Shown: positions 56,801 to 64,000 of the stretch, one piece after another
How positions within the stretch are numbered: the stretch's first letter is position 1
Layout of the letters: every line of letters starts with the position of its first letter
The notes under the pieces: generated by a model
Told to the model about the DNA's origin: nothing
What the model saw: the letters and a program-made list of their open reading frames with translations, nothing else
The model's database searches: none
Position numbers and translations under genes: made by a program
Source of the DNA: Parelaphostrongylus tenuis
Taxonomy: Eukaryota > Nematoda > Chromadorea > Rhabditida > Metastrongylidae
DNA length: 64,000 nucleotides
Direction: 5' to 3'
Assembly (NCBI GenBank): GCA_019055375.1
Contig: JAHQIW010000218.1
Location: 1-64,000 of the forward strand

Positions 56801-58394
56801 TAACTATGATTTTTCAGGATAACCTCTTCATATTCAGAGCTACATTCCCACAGCTTTGATTGTCGCGATATCTTGGGTTTCATTCTGGATTGATCGGCGA
56901 GCAGTGCCGGCTCGTGTATCATTGTCATTCACCACGTTACTCACTCTCAGTACACAGGTTGTCTTGTTCATAGTGATATATGAGATAACTAGCTACGTGC
57001 CAGCTGTCAGATATTCTTCATAAAAAGTTTTGGTACTTTTCCCTAGTCACACCCGTTTCAATCCTTTGAAAAAAGGCAATTTCTTTTCTTAAGTTTTAGT
57101 AGATAGCAGCTATCCACAGCAGACTGCTGACGGTTGGCTGTTGACAGATAACGTGTTGTAGCGTAGAAAGAGTGGTGTCAAGACGGGCGTCTATAGTGCA
57201 ACGGTTCCTCCTCGATAAGTGAAATGTGGGTTCGAATCCCAGCTGACACAAGCGTTTTTGCACACCACTCTACATCATTGAGTATATTGTGCCGCAAGAG
57301 GAGGTCAGATAAAATAAATTCTGATAAAACTTAGTACATCCAATAGAATCAATCGCGAAGGTTTTAATGCTAAATTTTCTCTAAAAAAGCCTTTTTGATG
57401 CGCTGTACCAGTAAAAATAAAATTATTTCTCACATTTGGCGCGTATTTGTAATATTTAATTCAAGACTTTTACTCCGTTCCGCAAAGGTTCCTAGGTTTT
57501 CTCTATTGTAGTTGTAGGCGAAGCCTTTTTCTATCGTTTTGTGGGCTTAGTGAGTCACAGCCACACAAGAGTTTGATGAAAACATGGAGTGGGCATGAAC
57601 GAGCGTGTAATACATCATGTGATTTATAGCAGTTAGATGAAGTCATTCAACCAAGAAATCTCGACGTTTGAGTCCACATTAAATGTTTCTATAGAAAATA
57701 TTTCGTCAGGGCAATGGCATAAGATACGCTCTACCACCAGTTTCGTACGCTAAAGCGATCGATTACTTTTACGGAGGTAAGACTCTACTTTTCCGCTGAT
57801 CTATGTCTTAATTTCCTAGTGTTAATCGACTGAATAGCACAGTTAATCCACACAAAACCCAGTGTTCTGTAGTACTTGTCTTCAAGATTGCTTCAGATGG
57901 TGCTTTTACTTTTCACATGAAGCCATTTTCATGCATCTGAGACGTTAATCAATGGATACCAGAGACATTTCAGTTTTATTCACTTCAATGCAGATCTTCA
58001 GTGTGCATGCTGTTCATCTTCGGCGTGCTATTAGAATTTGCCATGGTGAACAGTTACATGCGACGTGCCAACAAGTATAATAATATGGCCGAAAAGTTAC
58101 AGAACGGTTGCTCTACAAAATATGTTCTCGGTAAGTGTCTCATAGATCAGGCACCTAATGTGCTATCCGAAATTGGTCACTTTCGTGAAATAGTCACTCC
58201 TAAATGATTCAAAGCTCCAGCTAAGTGCTTGTTTCAGCGACGACTGAATATGAGTCCGATTACGAGGAGGGTCCATTGTCAAGGCAATGCTACACGCGTA
58301 ATAGCAGAAATTCAGCGAATCTCATGTGTGAAGCGTTACGATACTCTCGGAAAGCACTGGCAATCGACCAAAACGGCCCGCTTGGCGTTCCCAT
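44709..58394 (+). CDS. Cys-loop ligand-gated anion channel subunit, partial, ten exons
   Basis: Ten GT/AG exons join in consistent phase to 1146 nt (382 codons). The product is a pentameric neurotransmitter-gated channel subunit of the plasma membrane. In order it shows an extracellular domain with [12 protein letters not shown] (loop A), a 13-residue Cys-loop starting [16 protein letters not shown], and an extra cysteine pair around loop C as in glycine/glutamate-gated channels. Then come M1, the PAR motif before M2 that marks anion selectivity, M2, M3 and part of the cytoplasmic loop. NxT/S sites (NGT, NAT, NSS) lie in the extracellular part. It belongs to the nematode lgc/ggr-type group; the ligand cannot be told. 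The signal-peptide exon was not found; a phase-compatible candidate is 44,444-44,488. The M4 exon is also missing; it may lie beyond 58.4 kb or the window. Confidence 0.9.
45205..45289 (+). CDS. Channel exon 2
   Basis: Acceptor TCATTTAG, donor G|GTTTTC. Encodes [17 protein letters not shown] to VLIN, matching the family's conserved SW.D.R strand. It carries the glycosylation site NGT. Confidence 0.88.
45478..45630 (+). CDS. Channel exon 3: loop A
   Basis: Acceptor TGTTTTCAG, donor GTAAGT at 45,631. Encodes [19 protein letters not shown] and, further on, [19 protein letters not shown]. The WLPD motif is the diagnostic loop A of Cys-loop receptors. It ends in phase 1. Confidence 0.92.
45631..47632 (+). 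other. Intron 3 (2.0 kb) with an H3 hammerhead repeat
   Basis: It starts GTAAGT and ends TTTCAG. A repeat related to 55.8-56.0 kb lies at about 46,620-46,845. Otherwise there is no recognised feature; the open frames here have no motifs. Confidence 0.7.
46755..46800 (+). ncRNA. Hammerhead-like motif, family H3
   Basis: TTGACGA (C3 changed to T), a helix II of GGG and CCC around GCGAGACA, GAAA, then CACGCGAGTATA. Its flank AAGGCTTCAAACATTCTTA is shared with the repeat at 55.8-56.0 kb. Helix I pairing is weak, so activity is doubtful. Confidence 0.4.
47633..47698 (+). CDS. Channel exon 4: the Cys-loop
   Basis: A 66-nt exon between acceptor AGTTTCAG and donor GTAAGT. It encodes [19 protein letters not shown] then IIS, with two cysteines separated by 13 residues and the YPLD turn, the defining signature of the superfamily. 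Phases on both sides fit exons 3 and 5 exactly, restoring SYAYVKSEM at the next junction. Confidence 0.92.
48930..49258 (-). mobile_element. SINE family S1, near full length
   Basis: The minus strand begins TGTGGCGCATTGGTTAGAAG (A-box) with GGTTCGATCTTG (B-box). It runs through GGGGTCGGTAAATTGG and CACTGACTTGGATC, and ends TTGATCAACGCCGAGAGC then TTTATCCTTTATC. A tRNA-derived head, unrelated body and A/T-rich repeat-like tail fit a SINE. A short tandem duplication (TTTTTAACTTCATT, twice) lies inside. Confidence 0.7.
50818..51193 (+). repeat. 317-bp hammerhead repeat, one unit plus overlap
   Basis: GACATGCGTGGCTCA occurs at 50,831 and again at 51,148, a spacing of 317 bp. One full unit plus about 45 bp of the next is thus present in tandem. 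The same period is found at 11.03 kb. A short inverted scrap (GTTTCGAATGTTTTC..ACCACAGCTCAAAT) precedes it at about 50,730. One ribozyme motif per unit, tandem arrangement and no coding sequence resemble known hammerhead satellites and SINE-like ribozyme repeats. Confidence 0.85.
51074..51116 (+). ncRNA. Hammerhead ribozyme motif, type I, intact by eye
   Basis: Helix I GCCCGA (51,074-51,079) pairs with TCGGGC (51,111-51,116), six perfect pairs. CTGACGA (51,080-51,086) fits CUGANGA. Helix II is GATC, GCAA tetraloop, GGTC (51,087-51,098). GAAA follows (51,099-51,102). Helix III is short: A102-C103 with G108-T109 around a small loop. H17 is A110, giving a GUA cleavage triplet, so cleavage is expected between 51,110 and 51,111. 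Every invariant core base is present. Outside helix I, GGG (51,067-51,069) can pair with CCC (51,129-51,131) across an internal loop. Confidence 0.8.
51235..51500 (-). mobile_element. SINE family S1
   Basis: Minus strand head TGTGGCGCAGTGGTCAGAGG with GGTTCGATCGACC, body with CACCTAGGACGATGC, end near CAGGGACTGATCA. Aligns by eye with the copies at 49 and 59 kb. Confidence 0.65.
52925..53320 (-). pseudogene. Penelope GIY-YIG endonuclease remnant 2
   Basis: The minus strand near 53,150-53,215 reads [20 protein letters not shown], corresponding to the CG.EYIGETGRPL core of Penelope GIY-YIG domains; YIG has become CIG. Upstream [11 protein letters not shown] recalls the YDRLC linker. Further down, [13 protein letters not shown] near 52,940 recalls the tail signature REECPNIT. 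Stops and shifts are frequent. It differs clearly from the element at 34 kb, so at least two Penelope lineages have been active. Confidence 0.6.
53353..54004. mobile_element. MITE copy 2 (652 bp)
   Basis: Left end GGTACTGTTCTATTATGGCG then GCGCCACTT; right end complement GGTACTGTTCTATTTTGGCG then GCGCCACTT. The flanks are GGTGAAAT (53,345-53,352) and GGTGAAAG (54,005-54,012), again an 8-bp target duplication with the last base different. It is collinear with copy 1 at 40.3 kb throughout. Confidence 0.92.
54186..54770 (+). pseudogene. Mariner transposase relic, catalytic half
   Basis: Broken plus frames give, in mariner order, [12 protein letters not shown] (first catalytic Asp), [74 protein letters not shown] and [20 protein letters not shown]. 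These follow the family template through HxDNARPHVAK, PPYSPDLAPSDYHLFRSL and KRF.D. The second Asp (QHS for HQD) and third Asp (SYY for SDY) are lost, and stops interrupt it. It is a different lineage from relics A and B, closer in words to the irritans/Hsmar type. It starts less than 200 bp after the MITE. Confidence 0.85.
54895..55150 (-). mobile_element. SINE family S2
   Basis: Minus strand head with GGTTTGATCCC (B-box), body with TGCAGTCAATCATC, tail AATACAAGAAGTGCTGAGAC. Collinear with copies at 38.9 and 43.2 kb. Confidence 0.65.
55240..55400 (-). pseudogene. Possible Penelope coding scrap
   Basis: GCCGTTCGGTAAATGT.. near 55,330 and the preceding CTCTCCTTGCATACA match the region around 34,810-34,860 next to the first Penelope remnant. 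The minus strand reads IYRTAKDCM against MYRTATSVC there. The similarity is short and frame-broken. Confidence 0.35.
55826..56022. repeat. Inverted repeat H3 with hammerhead-like cores in both arms
   Basis: AAGAATGTTCAACTTACCGAG on the left mirrors CTCGGTAAGGCTTCAAACAT on the right; ATACACGTGTTTCGG mirrors CCGAAACACGTGTAT. Minus-strand arm (55,862-55,912): CTGATGA and GAAA are both intact but helix I does not pair. Plus-strand arm (55,952-55,990): ATGATGA (C3 lost), helix II GAGG with CCTC, GAAA, ACACGTGT and A. A related piece lies at 46.62-46.85 kb. Confidence 0.65.
56366..56527 (+). CDS. Channel exon 5: loops B and C region
   Basis: Acceptor GCTGTTTTAG, donor GTAAAC. Encodes [18 protein letters not shown], then [18 protein letters not shown] and [10 protein letters not shown]. 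The cysteine in GYCNG is the first of the second disulfide near loop C. Phase 1 at both ends. Confidence 0.92.
56704..56768 (+). CDS. Channel exon 6: pre-M1
   Basis: Acceptor TAATTCAG, donor GTAGTC. Encodes [20 protein letters not shown] then VQ, with the partner cysteine of the loop C disulfide and the conserved [LF].R..GY lead-in to M1. Ends in phase 0. Confidence 0.92.
56838..56957 (+). CDS. Channel exon 7: M1, PAR motif and M2
   Basis: Starts after CATATTCAG and ends at CAG|GTTGTC; exactly 40 codons. Encodes [18 protein letters not shown] (M1), DRRAVPAR (the M1-M2 linker whose PAR marks chloride selectivity) and [14 protein letters not shown] (M2 pore helix). A nearer CAG at 56,817-56,819 would put a stop in frame, so 56,838 is preferred. 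Confidence 0.95.
57118..57330 (+). mobile_element. tRNA-like foldback T3, single arm, in intron 7
   Basis: Matches the right halves of T1 and T2: GGTTGGCTGTTGACAGATAA, AGAGTGGTGT, a tRNA-like module with B-box GGTTCGAATCC, CACCACTCTACATCATTG, and the end GAGGTCAGATAAAATA. The left arm is missing. Confidence 0.75.
57710..57776 (+). CDS. Channel exon 8: M2-M3 loop
   Basis: Acceptor TTCGTCAG, donor GTAAGA. Encodes [20 protein letters not shown] then YG; LPPVSY.KAID is the family's conserved M2-M3 linker. Phase 1 donor fits exon 9. Confidence 0.95.
58002..58130 (+). CDS. Channel exon 9: M3
   Basis: Acceptor GATCTTCAG, donor GTAAGT. Encodes [20 protein letters not shown] (M3) then [16 protein letters not shown], the start of the cytoplasmic loop. 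Confidence 0.95.
58238..58394 (+). CDS. Channel exon 10: cytoplasmic loop
   Basis: Acceptor TTGTTTCAG; the frame from exon 9 reads [18 protein letters not shown] and onward to [12 protein letters not shown]. The donor at CCCAT|GTAAGC leaves phase 2. Without splicing the next codons would be ATG then TAA, so a premature end is possible but would lose M4. Low-complexity, charged sequence is normal for this loop. Confidence 0.75.
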
Positions 58395-58479
58395 GTAAGC
58401 TCTTTACTCGTCACAGACAAAAAATAAAATTATTTGTCCAAAAATGTTGAGTAGTATGCACAGTTTTGAATTTTCAAAC

Positions 58480-58550
58480 AGACGTGAACCCTCGTTTCAT
58501 CCTTACGGGGGGCGCGTATTGACCACTACACTACCGAGGCCTTCTCCGCT
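58480..58550 (-). repeat. tRNA-like module
   Basis: The minus strand shows CTCGGTAGTGTAGTGGTCAA (A-box-like) and GAGGGTTCACGTC (weak B-box). Probably SINE-derived. Confidence 0.35.
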
Positions 58551-59034
58551 ATAACTCTATTTGTGTTATAAGATATTGAAGCTGTTAGTGGCCAGCTTTT
58601 AACAGCCTTGGTTTATTAAGCACATAACGACATAAAACCCAGTTATACTGACTGCTGCTGTTAATAGGTCGTAGAAAAGTTTTGTCGCATTGTCCAAGAA
58701 AATGATTTTTACCCATGTATTCTGTGCAAATTTAAACTCATTAGAACGCTCGTTTTCTCGCTCATGGAACAAAATATATCATTTGTTTACACGGCCATCA
58801 GAATGGAAACGTTCAAGAACAACAGCTGAAAATATGTTTCCTGTCACAGCAGTGTGTTTTTACCGTTGAAACATAGATGATTTTTCGATACGTGGGCATT
58901 CTCTTAACTATATAACTTTTTATAGAGGTCTCTTTTTCTATGTTTGATCATTTAATAACGATAGTATCCTCTCAGTCTCTCAAATTACCAAACAAATTCC
59001 TATACTTCCACAAGGCGTGATAATAAAACTCCAG
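58551..59034. other. No recognised feature; no M4 exon seen
   Basis: I looked here for the channel's last exon (M4, usually ending FN..YW) and found none. Confidence 0.4.
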
Positions 59035-59290
59035 CAGCTTACGCGGCGTGCGGTCTGAGCTAATAAGAGCTCATATCGTTGTCAATGTGTCATGGTGACT
59101 GAGTGCACATCTGCCCTTTAATGGTAGCCTACCGTTATAAAGTCAGTGCTGCTATTTTCTAAGACAAATCTGTTTGCCGACTCCGGAGCAATGGAAGGCT
59201 TGATGAGCATTGAGCGCAGGTCGATTCCATTGAGCCATCAGTTGGTGTTGCAAAACACCACTAGCCTTTGCGCCACACGCTCTCTGTGAT
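59035..59290 (-). mobile_element. SINE family S1
   Basis: Minus strand head GTGTGGCGCAAAGGCTAGTG, B-box-like GGAATCGACC, body GGAGTCGGCAAACAG and CACTGACTTTATAACG, tail with GACAACGATATGAGC. Collinear with the 49-kb copy. Confidence 0.6.
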
Positions 59291-60004
59291 ATATTCAACG
59301 ATTCTGACTGATGTTCTGACTGATGTTAAAATACTATTGAAAACGTGTGCCCGACGAGTAGACCGCAAAAAGTCATTGTACCACTGTTGCTACACTTTAC
59401 CCCGAAAGGGAAGCGCAAAACGTAATTTCCCTTTATCGCTCTTATAGGGCAATCTAAAGCTTTGTTTCAAATTTGAGTTAACAATCAAAATTTCCATTTC
59501 TCAAACTATTCAATGAGTCAAAACTATTTGTTGCTACAGCGCAATAGAAAAGCATTTCTAAAAAGCACGCGTGGTAAAAAACCGCAATTCCTTCATCTGT
59601 CGAATGATCGCCAAAATTCTACTGAAAAATCTATCTCGACGAGGAAACTACGAAAAGGCGCTTGAACCATTATTAGTACACGTAGTCCCGAAGGGGTGAA
59701 CCGCCTTTTTAGCAGTGGCATGATGTTGTGCGGCATATACAATAATGTTGAGTGATGCGCGAAACTCCAATTTTGGGTTGGTACAAGGTATCACAGAAAA
59801 GAGATAGCAGTTCAAGAGGTTTGATAGTGCAACTAACGTTCGCGCGCCCCTGGAAGGGTGAGACGCTGGTTCGACTTCCGCCAGAATTCTAAAGCTTTGT
59901 ATATTAATCAAAATTCCTAATTTTGTGATAAGCATATATGATCGAAGAATATCACCATCCATTTTTCAGAGCTGTAGGCCACAATCTACATGTTTGCTAG
60001 CTAA

Positions 60005-60480
60005 CTAACTAAGAGGTAGTGTAAAAAGTTCGCGCCATTTTGATTTCATATTGTGATTTTCGCAATGAAATTGCATTATTTTTGGTATTGTTCAATTGCC
60101 AATTTTTTAAAGAACATTTTATTATATAGCTTGCATATACTTGCTTTGAGGCGAAGCTGTCTTGTGAACAAACTCGTTAGCCACTCATGCACGAATGGCG
60201 CGTAGGGAAATAGACTAGTGAAGTGGCGCGCAAGATTAATGGAGCCTGCGGCGATAATACAGTTGCAGAAAGGACGGTGAAAAAGTGGCTGGCGAAGTTC
60301 AAAGCTGGAGGAAACAGTCCTCTCTCAGATCCTCTACAAGAAGTTGATTGTCAGCTGTCCTTGATCTGGTCGAAGAGGCCATCTCTCCACGTGAACTCTG
60401 CAAAGACAGCTTTCAGGTGAAAAACTCAGTGGAACACTTATTGAAAGCGATGAGGGTGCGGAAAAAATGTTCATATTCCA
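60005..60480 (+). pseudogene. Mariner relic D, N-terminal half
   Basis: The plus frame near 60,223-60,330 reads ARKINGACGDNTVAERTVKK then WLAKFKAGG, the paired-like helix-turn-helix of mariner transposases (family form AARKINA..G.GTV.ERTVQRWF.KFR.G). The upstream leader (GTTCAATTGCCAATTTTTT, CTTGCTTTGAGG, CATGCACGAATGGCGCGTAG) is shared with relics A and B. The catalytic half and right end are gone. Confidence 0.75.
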
Positions 60481-60567
60481 CTACGATAGTTCGATGAGTT
60501 TTTCTGTTGGAGTAACGGAGGTGTTTGGCTGACTGAGTTGTTGGCAACCTCCTTCTTCTTCTTTCCA

Positions 60568-60604
60568 GGCTCTGAAGAAAAGGAAATTCGCCGAAATGTC
60601 AGTT
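60568..60604 (+). ncRNA. Hammerhead-like motif
   Basis: GGCT, CTGAAGA, a helix II segment ending CGCC, GAAA, TGTC (GUC triplet), AGTT. Core boxes are intact. Helix I pairs through two G-U pairs, and helix III has lost one pair (A15.1-C15.2 is now A-T). Flanks (CAACCTCCTTC) recall Penelope arms. Possibly weakly active or dead. Confidence 0.5.
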
Positions 60605-60944
60605 GTTCAAATATTTGTTGTAATAACTCGTGTTCTGACTTATCAAGAAAAAAAACTTCAAACTACTGAACAATGCTGAGGTTAACATATCATTATATAT
60701 AAGCCATGGGAACTATCTTGTAAATTATATGTGCGCAATAGCTGTGAGCCTGTGTTTAATGCCTGTATGAGCTAACCAGATGAGACGCGGCTTCAAGTTT
60801 GAGATTACAAGTTTTGCATATCATCCAACAATTAATCACAACATAACCGTGCTGTGAAAGCACTATAACAAGGGATTTTCAGTGAAAATACGTGTAGATA
60901 CATTTATGCATCTATACATATGTATTTGCATACTTATAAACATG

Positions 60945-62820
60945 GATCACCTGTCACCTCTCATATTACCTGTCGCCCCATTGATCGTAGAGTGACTCAA
61001 GCGGGTACCAGCAACTCTTCCATTTTCCCTATCGCGTGCAAGATAGCTCAGTGGGTCTTCCTTGCTCTAGGGATTCGCTGAGCATCATTTCTTTGTTCTA
61101 TAGCTTTCGTGAAGAAATCAGACCAACGCGTCAGTGGTCTTTCTGCAGAGCGCTTGATGTCCTGACGAATCCAGTCGCTTACGGCTTTCGTCCATAGGTC
61201 GTCGTTCAAGCGCATCACGTGTCCGGCCCACCTTATTTTCGATATCCTGGCGTGCAGAGCGGCGTCTCTGATTCTCCATCGTTGACGTAGGTTGGAACTT
61301 CGAATCTTTTCTCTCATTTGCGAGATACGAGATACTCCTAGCATCGACCTTTCGACTGGGCGTTCAATAACGCCAATTGATCTTTCATCCTGCTTACGTA
61401 GCGACGGTTTTCTGCTGCATACGTCAGGGCAGGGATAATCGTCGAGTCGAAAAGGTGGGCACGAAGTTGAATGTTCTTCGTGCTTCGATGCTCTTGAACG
61501 TTCCCCAAGCCGCTCGTTTCCTCCTGCTCAACTCTGAAGCTAGGTCGTTCATCATGTTAATTTTCATGACCTAGATAGACGTAACTGGAGCATTCGCAGA
61601 CTGTCGTTCCGTTAAGCGTGAATTGGGCATTCAAGACCCATCCGTTCCTCATGAACATAGTTTTCGTTAGATCTAGTTGAAGACCAATCTTTCCACGGCA
61701 TTATCAAAATTGGTCAACATTCGTTCAGCTTGGCTGATGTTTGGTGTTATGAGAACGATATCGTCAGCAAAGCGAAGATGGTTTAATTGTCGACCGTCGA
61801 TTTTCACTCCCATATCGTCCCATTCTATTGTTCGTATGACGTATTGTAGGGTGGCAGTGAATAGTTTTGGCGAAATTGTAATGCCTTGTCGAACCCCTCT
61901 TTTTACGTCAATAGTGATATTGTTGTAGTATGGAGATCTTTTGGTCGTGAAATCTTTGTGCAGCTCACGAAGGATCATTGTGTACCGAGTAGGGACGCCT
62001 TGGTTATCCAGAGCCTCTGAGACCGCGCCTGTTTCCACCGAATCAAAGGCTTTCTTCAGATCGATGGAAGTGAGACAGAGTGGTTGTTTGTACTCTCGTG
62101 AAACTTCAATGAGTCTTGTAATTGTGCAGATGTGGTCTATAGTACTAAATCCTTCTCGGAACCTTGCTTGTTCGCATGGCTGTGCTTCGTCCATTGTTCT
62201 GTCAGTCCTGTTTAGGATGACTCGAGTAGAGAATTTGAAGACAACGGACAGAAAGCAGATTGGGCGATAATTGTCTATGTCGTAAAGGTCTCCCTTTTTG
62301 AACAAAATTACGCTCTTGCTGGTTTACCAATGAATGGGGACCTTGCATTTTGACAGGTAGCGACTGAAGAGCCGAGCCAGGATGTTAATGAGAACTGGCG
62401 ACAGGTTTTTCATGTGTTCTGGTCTAATCCTGTCTGGACAAGGTGTTCTGTTCTTCACCGACGATATAGCATGTCGGATTTCGGAAGGGAGGACCGGTGA
62501 ACGACATCATCATCTCCTTTCAATTTATATGACGGTAACAGGACATGGTTAGCGAAGAGATCCGAGTAGTACTGGCGGATGATTTTCTCCATAGCCCTTC
62601 TGGAAGCTGTAAGTGTCCCCTCAGGGCACCGGAGTGCAGTCATCTTGGTCTTATAATTGGCGAAGCCTCGCTGGGCTTTGCAAATGCTCTTTCCAGTTTC
62701 TACAGCTTCTGCCACAACTGCTGCTCGTCTCTCTTTGAGGTCTTATTTTATCGCTTCTCTGCAGCGTTTCGCAAGTTCAGACGTGAGGTTTCGGAAGCCT
62801 GTAGCTCGTGCGATTCCATT
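60945..62820 (-). pseudogene. RTE-type non-LTR retrotransposon, 5'-truncated and broken
   Basis: Read down the minus strand: TSELAKRCREAIK then AEAVETGKSICKAQRGFANY (linker after the endonuclease, 62,455-62,820). The reverse transcriptase follows, with MFKKGDLYDIDNYRPICFLS, LTSIDLKKAFDSVETGAVSE, VKRGVRQGITISPKLF and HLRFADDIVLITP (61,673-62,305, catalytic FADD intact). The C-terminal part is WRIRDAALHARISKIRWAGH and WTKAVSDWIRQDIKRS (61,048-61,344). It ends near 60,945 after GATCAATGGGGCGACAGG. A full element encodes an AP-type endonuclease before the RT; that is absent. Several frame breaks separate the pieces, and QGDT has become QGIT. It is dead. Confidence 0.93.
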
Positions 62821-63010
62821 TTGACGTTGTAATAGAAAGAAAACATTTGTATTCCCACACCACAGGACAGAGCAGATCTCTATAACTGTAAGTGACCATT
62901 CGATAGCATAACTTTCCACGATTCCAACGCCGTGTTTGTTTTCTAAAAAGACCGTTTCACTGCAGTGTAGCGGACAAAATAAGATCGAGTTTAACATATG
63001 CGAGCACTTG
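62821..63010 (-). repeat. Fragment of foldback family F
   Basis: GATTCCAACGCCGTGTTTG, AAAAGACCGTTTCACTG and ACAAAATAAGATCGAG match in order the F1 words CCAACGCTGTGCTTA, AAAGACCGTTCCTGTG and GTAAAATAAGTTGAA at 8.61-8.67 kb. Confidence 0.5.
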
Positions 63011-63346
63011 TTTTTCGGCCATTTTGTTTGAGGGTAGGAGCTTGGGGGTGGCCGTGGTTTCGATACAGCGATCGATCGATTGCACTAAACCGTTACACAT
63101 TGAAGTGCAATATTTGTTATATAGATTGAAATATTCATCTCCGCTTTGAGAAAAACTTCAGATAAAACTTGCGAATGTGATACTACAAAACTTACCTTAC
63201 ACTTTCAAATGCTTTTCGTGCTTCCAACGAAGTAGCAATGAGAGCGCGGCTAGTGCAAAATTAATGTTAAGAAAGGGCCTTATTAATAAAGGAACACGTA
63301 GCGAGAAAGCAGTAGCTAGAGACTTTAGCTATCAAATGGTTGCTAT

Positions 63347-63390
63347 TAGGTGTACAGATATGATTCCGCCGCTTTTTTTTACGGTTTAAA
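63347..63390 (+). repeat. Isolated mariner terminal repeat
   Basis: TAGGTGTACAGATATGATTC then CGCCGC matches the ends of mariner relics A and B. No transposase sequence follows on its inner side. Confidence 0.6.
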
Positions 63391-63694
63391 AATTCAATCA
63401 TTGCATAAAATCTTTATACTAAACTTCATTTGAAGATATCAGTAGTTTCTTCTGTTAAGCACTTCCATGGTGTTAATGATAGTATTTTTAAAATAATCGT
63501 GATGCAATACAATAACAATACAGTCTAGTACTGCAACACAAACAATACAATAATCGTACAGTGGCTAACGTTCCAGCGAGGTGCGCCTTTTTTCATTTTA
63601 GGGCTTTCAATTATACATTAACGACCAACCGCTCGGAGTCAGTGCGTAGGTCAGGCTCGGTCTTGGGAATTATTCAAATATACCTGATGATCAC

Positions 63695-64000
63695 TTTTAA
63701 GCCACGCATGTGATCTGTTATAGGGCAACTTATAGAGCTTGATACATGCGTTTCATTATTATCAGATATTTTAAAATTTGACCGTGGTGTTAAGAAAACA
63801 CTCAAAACGAAAAGTATGATAAATTAACGATACGAGCCAAGAGCAATCGAGTGTATACACGTCACATTCAGTGATATTCCTTAATAGAACGTGTAAAGTG
63901 TTCGTCGTCGCTACTCTTAGTGTGGGCTGTGTGCCTCCCAGAGGATGGCAAAAGACGAAGGGTACCGTCTGACTGATGAGACTGTCAAGGTCGAAACACG
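63695..64000 (+). repeat. Hammerhead repeat, CTGATGA subfamily, cut by window end
   Basis: Begins AAGCCACGCATG and shares GAGCAATCGAGTGTA, GTTCGTCGTCGCTA and CTCTTAGTGTGGG with the 317-bp units. It groups with the copy at 18.88 kb through its ribozyme variant. Only part of the unit lies in the window. Confidence 0.75.
63967..64000 (+). ncRNA. Hammerhead motif truncated by window end
   Basis: GTCTGA, CTGATGA (63,973-63,979), helix II GAC..GTC around TGTCAAG (63,980-63,992), GAAA (63,993-63,996), CACG. The 3' strand of helix I and the cleavage site lie beyond the window. All visible core bases are intact. Confidence 0.65.

Noticed and set aside
61677..62270. Plus-strand open frames over the RTE element
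   Set aside because: They are shadows of the minus-strand reverse transcriptase, whose motifs are unmistakable.
1..64000. CRISPR array, operons or bacterial-style regulation
   Set aside because: The tandem repeats lack spacers of the right kind, and introns plus metazoan transposons show that this is eukaryotic DNA.

Overview
This window looks like AT-rich, repeat-laden nuclear DNA of a nematode, most probably a strongylid (hookworm-like) rhabditid. The reasons are a nematode-style Cys-loop channel gene with short exons and GT/AG introns, an RTE-type retrotransposon remnant of the kind abundant in hookworms, many mariner remnants, Penelope-like elements, and several families of tRNA-derived and foldback repeats. 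The species is inferred, not shown. There is one confidently recognisable host gene; nearly everything else is repetitive.

Layout. 1-1.43 kb: nothing recognised. 1.43-4.72 kb: a minisatellite of about 94 copies of a 35-bp unit with visible higher-order structure. 4.7-11 kb: a perfect 37-bp triplication, a dead Tc1/mariner transposase (minus), an 810-bp near-perfect foldback element, and a small inverted repeat with a hammerhead-like motif in each arm. 11.03-11.72 kb: 317-bp repeat units carrying hammerhead ribozyme motifs. 11.7-18.9 kb: no recognisable gene. 18.9-22.3 kb: another hammerhead repeat, a solo Penelope terminal repeat, and a mariner relic interrupted by a tRNA-like foldback element. 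22.3-33.2 kb: mostly unassigned, with tRNA-like modules, an RTE 3' scrap and one frameshifted coding-like stretch. 33.24-35.37 kb: a Penelope-like element (GIY-YIG endonuclease remnant) in head-to-head arrangement, its arms carrying hammerhead-type motifs and two nested insertions. 35.4-44.4 kb: a second foldback element, a 625-bp MITE, a mariner relic with both ends, and SINEs.

44.7-58.4 kb holds a plus-strand Cys-loop ligand-gated anion channel gene. I traced ten exons joined in consistent phase (1146 nt, 382 codons). They run from the N-terminal ligand-binding domain through the Cys-loop, M1-M3 and part of the cytoplasmic loop. The signal-peptide exon and the M4 exon were not found. Intron 4 (8.7 kb) holds three SINEs, a 317-bp hammerhead unit, a Penelope remnant, a second MITE copy, a dead mariner and another hammerhead-bearing inverted repeat.

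58.4-64 kb: a SINE, a mariner N-terminal relic, a hammerhead-like motif, a 5'-truncated dead RTE element on the minus strand (60.95-62.82 kb), and a hammerhead repeat cut by the window end.

The most interesting signal is the repeated hammerhead core (CTGANGA, a helix II hairpin, GAAA, a tiny helix III, then a NUH site and helix I closure). It occurs in at least three unrelated-looking repeat families on both strands. One copy (51,074-51,116) is intact by eye. The presence of real Penelope GIY-YIG sequence beside one family supports the ribozyme reading, since Penelope-like elements are known to carry hammerheads.
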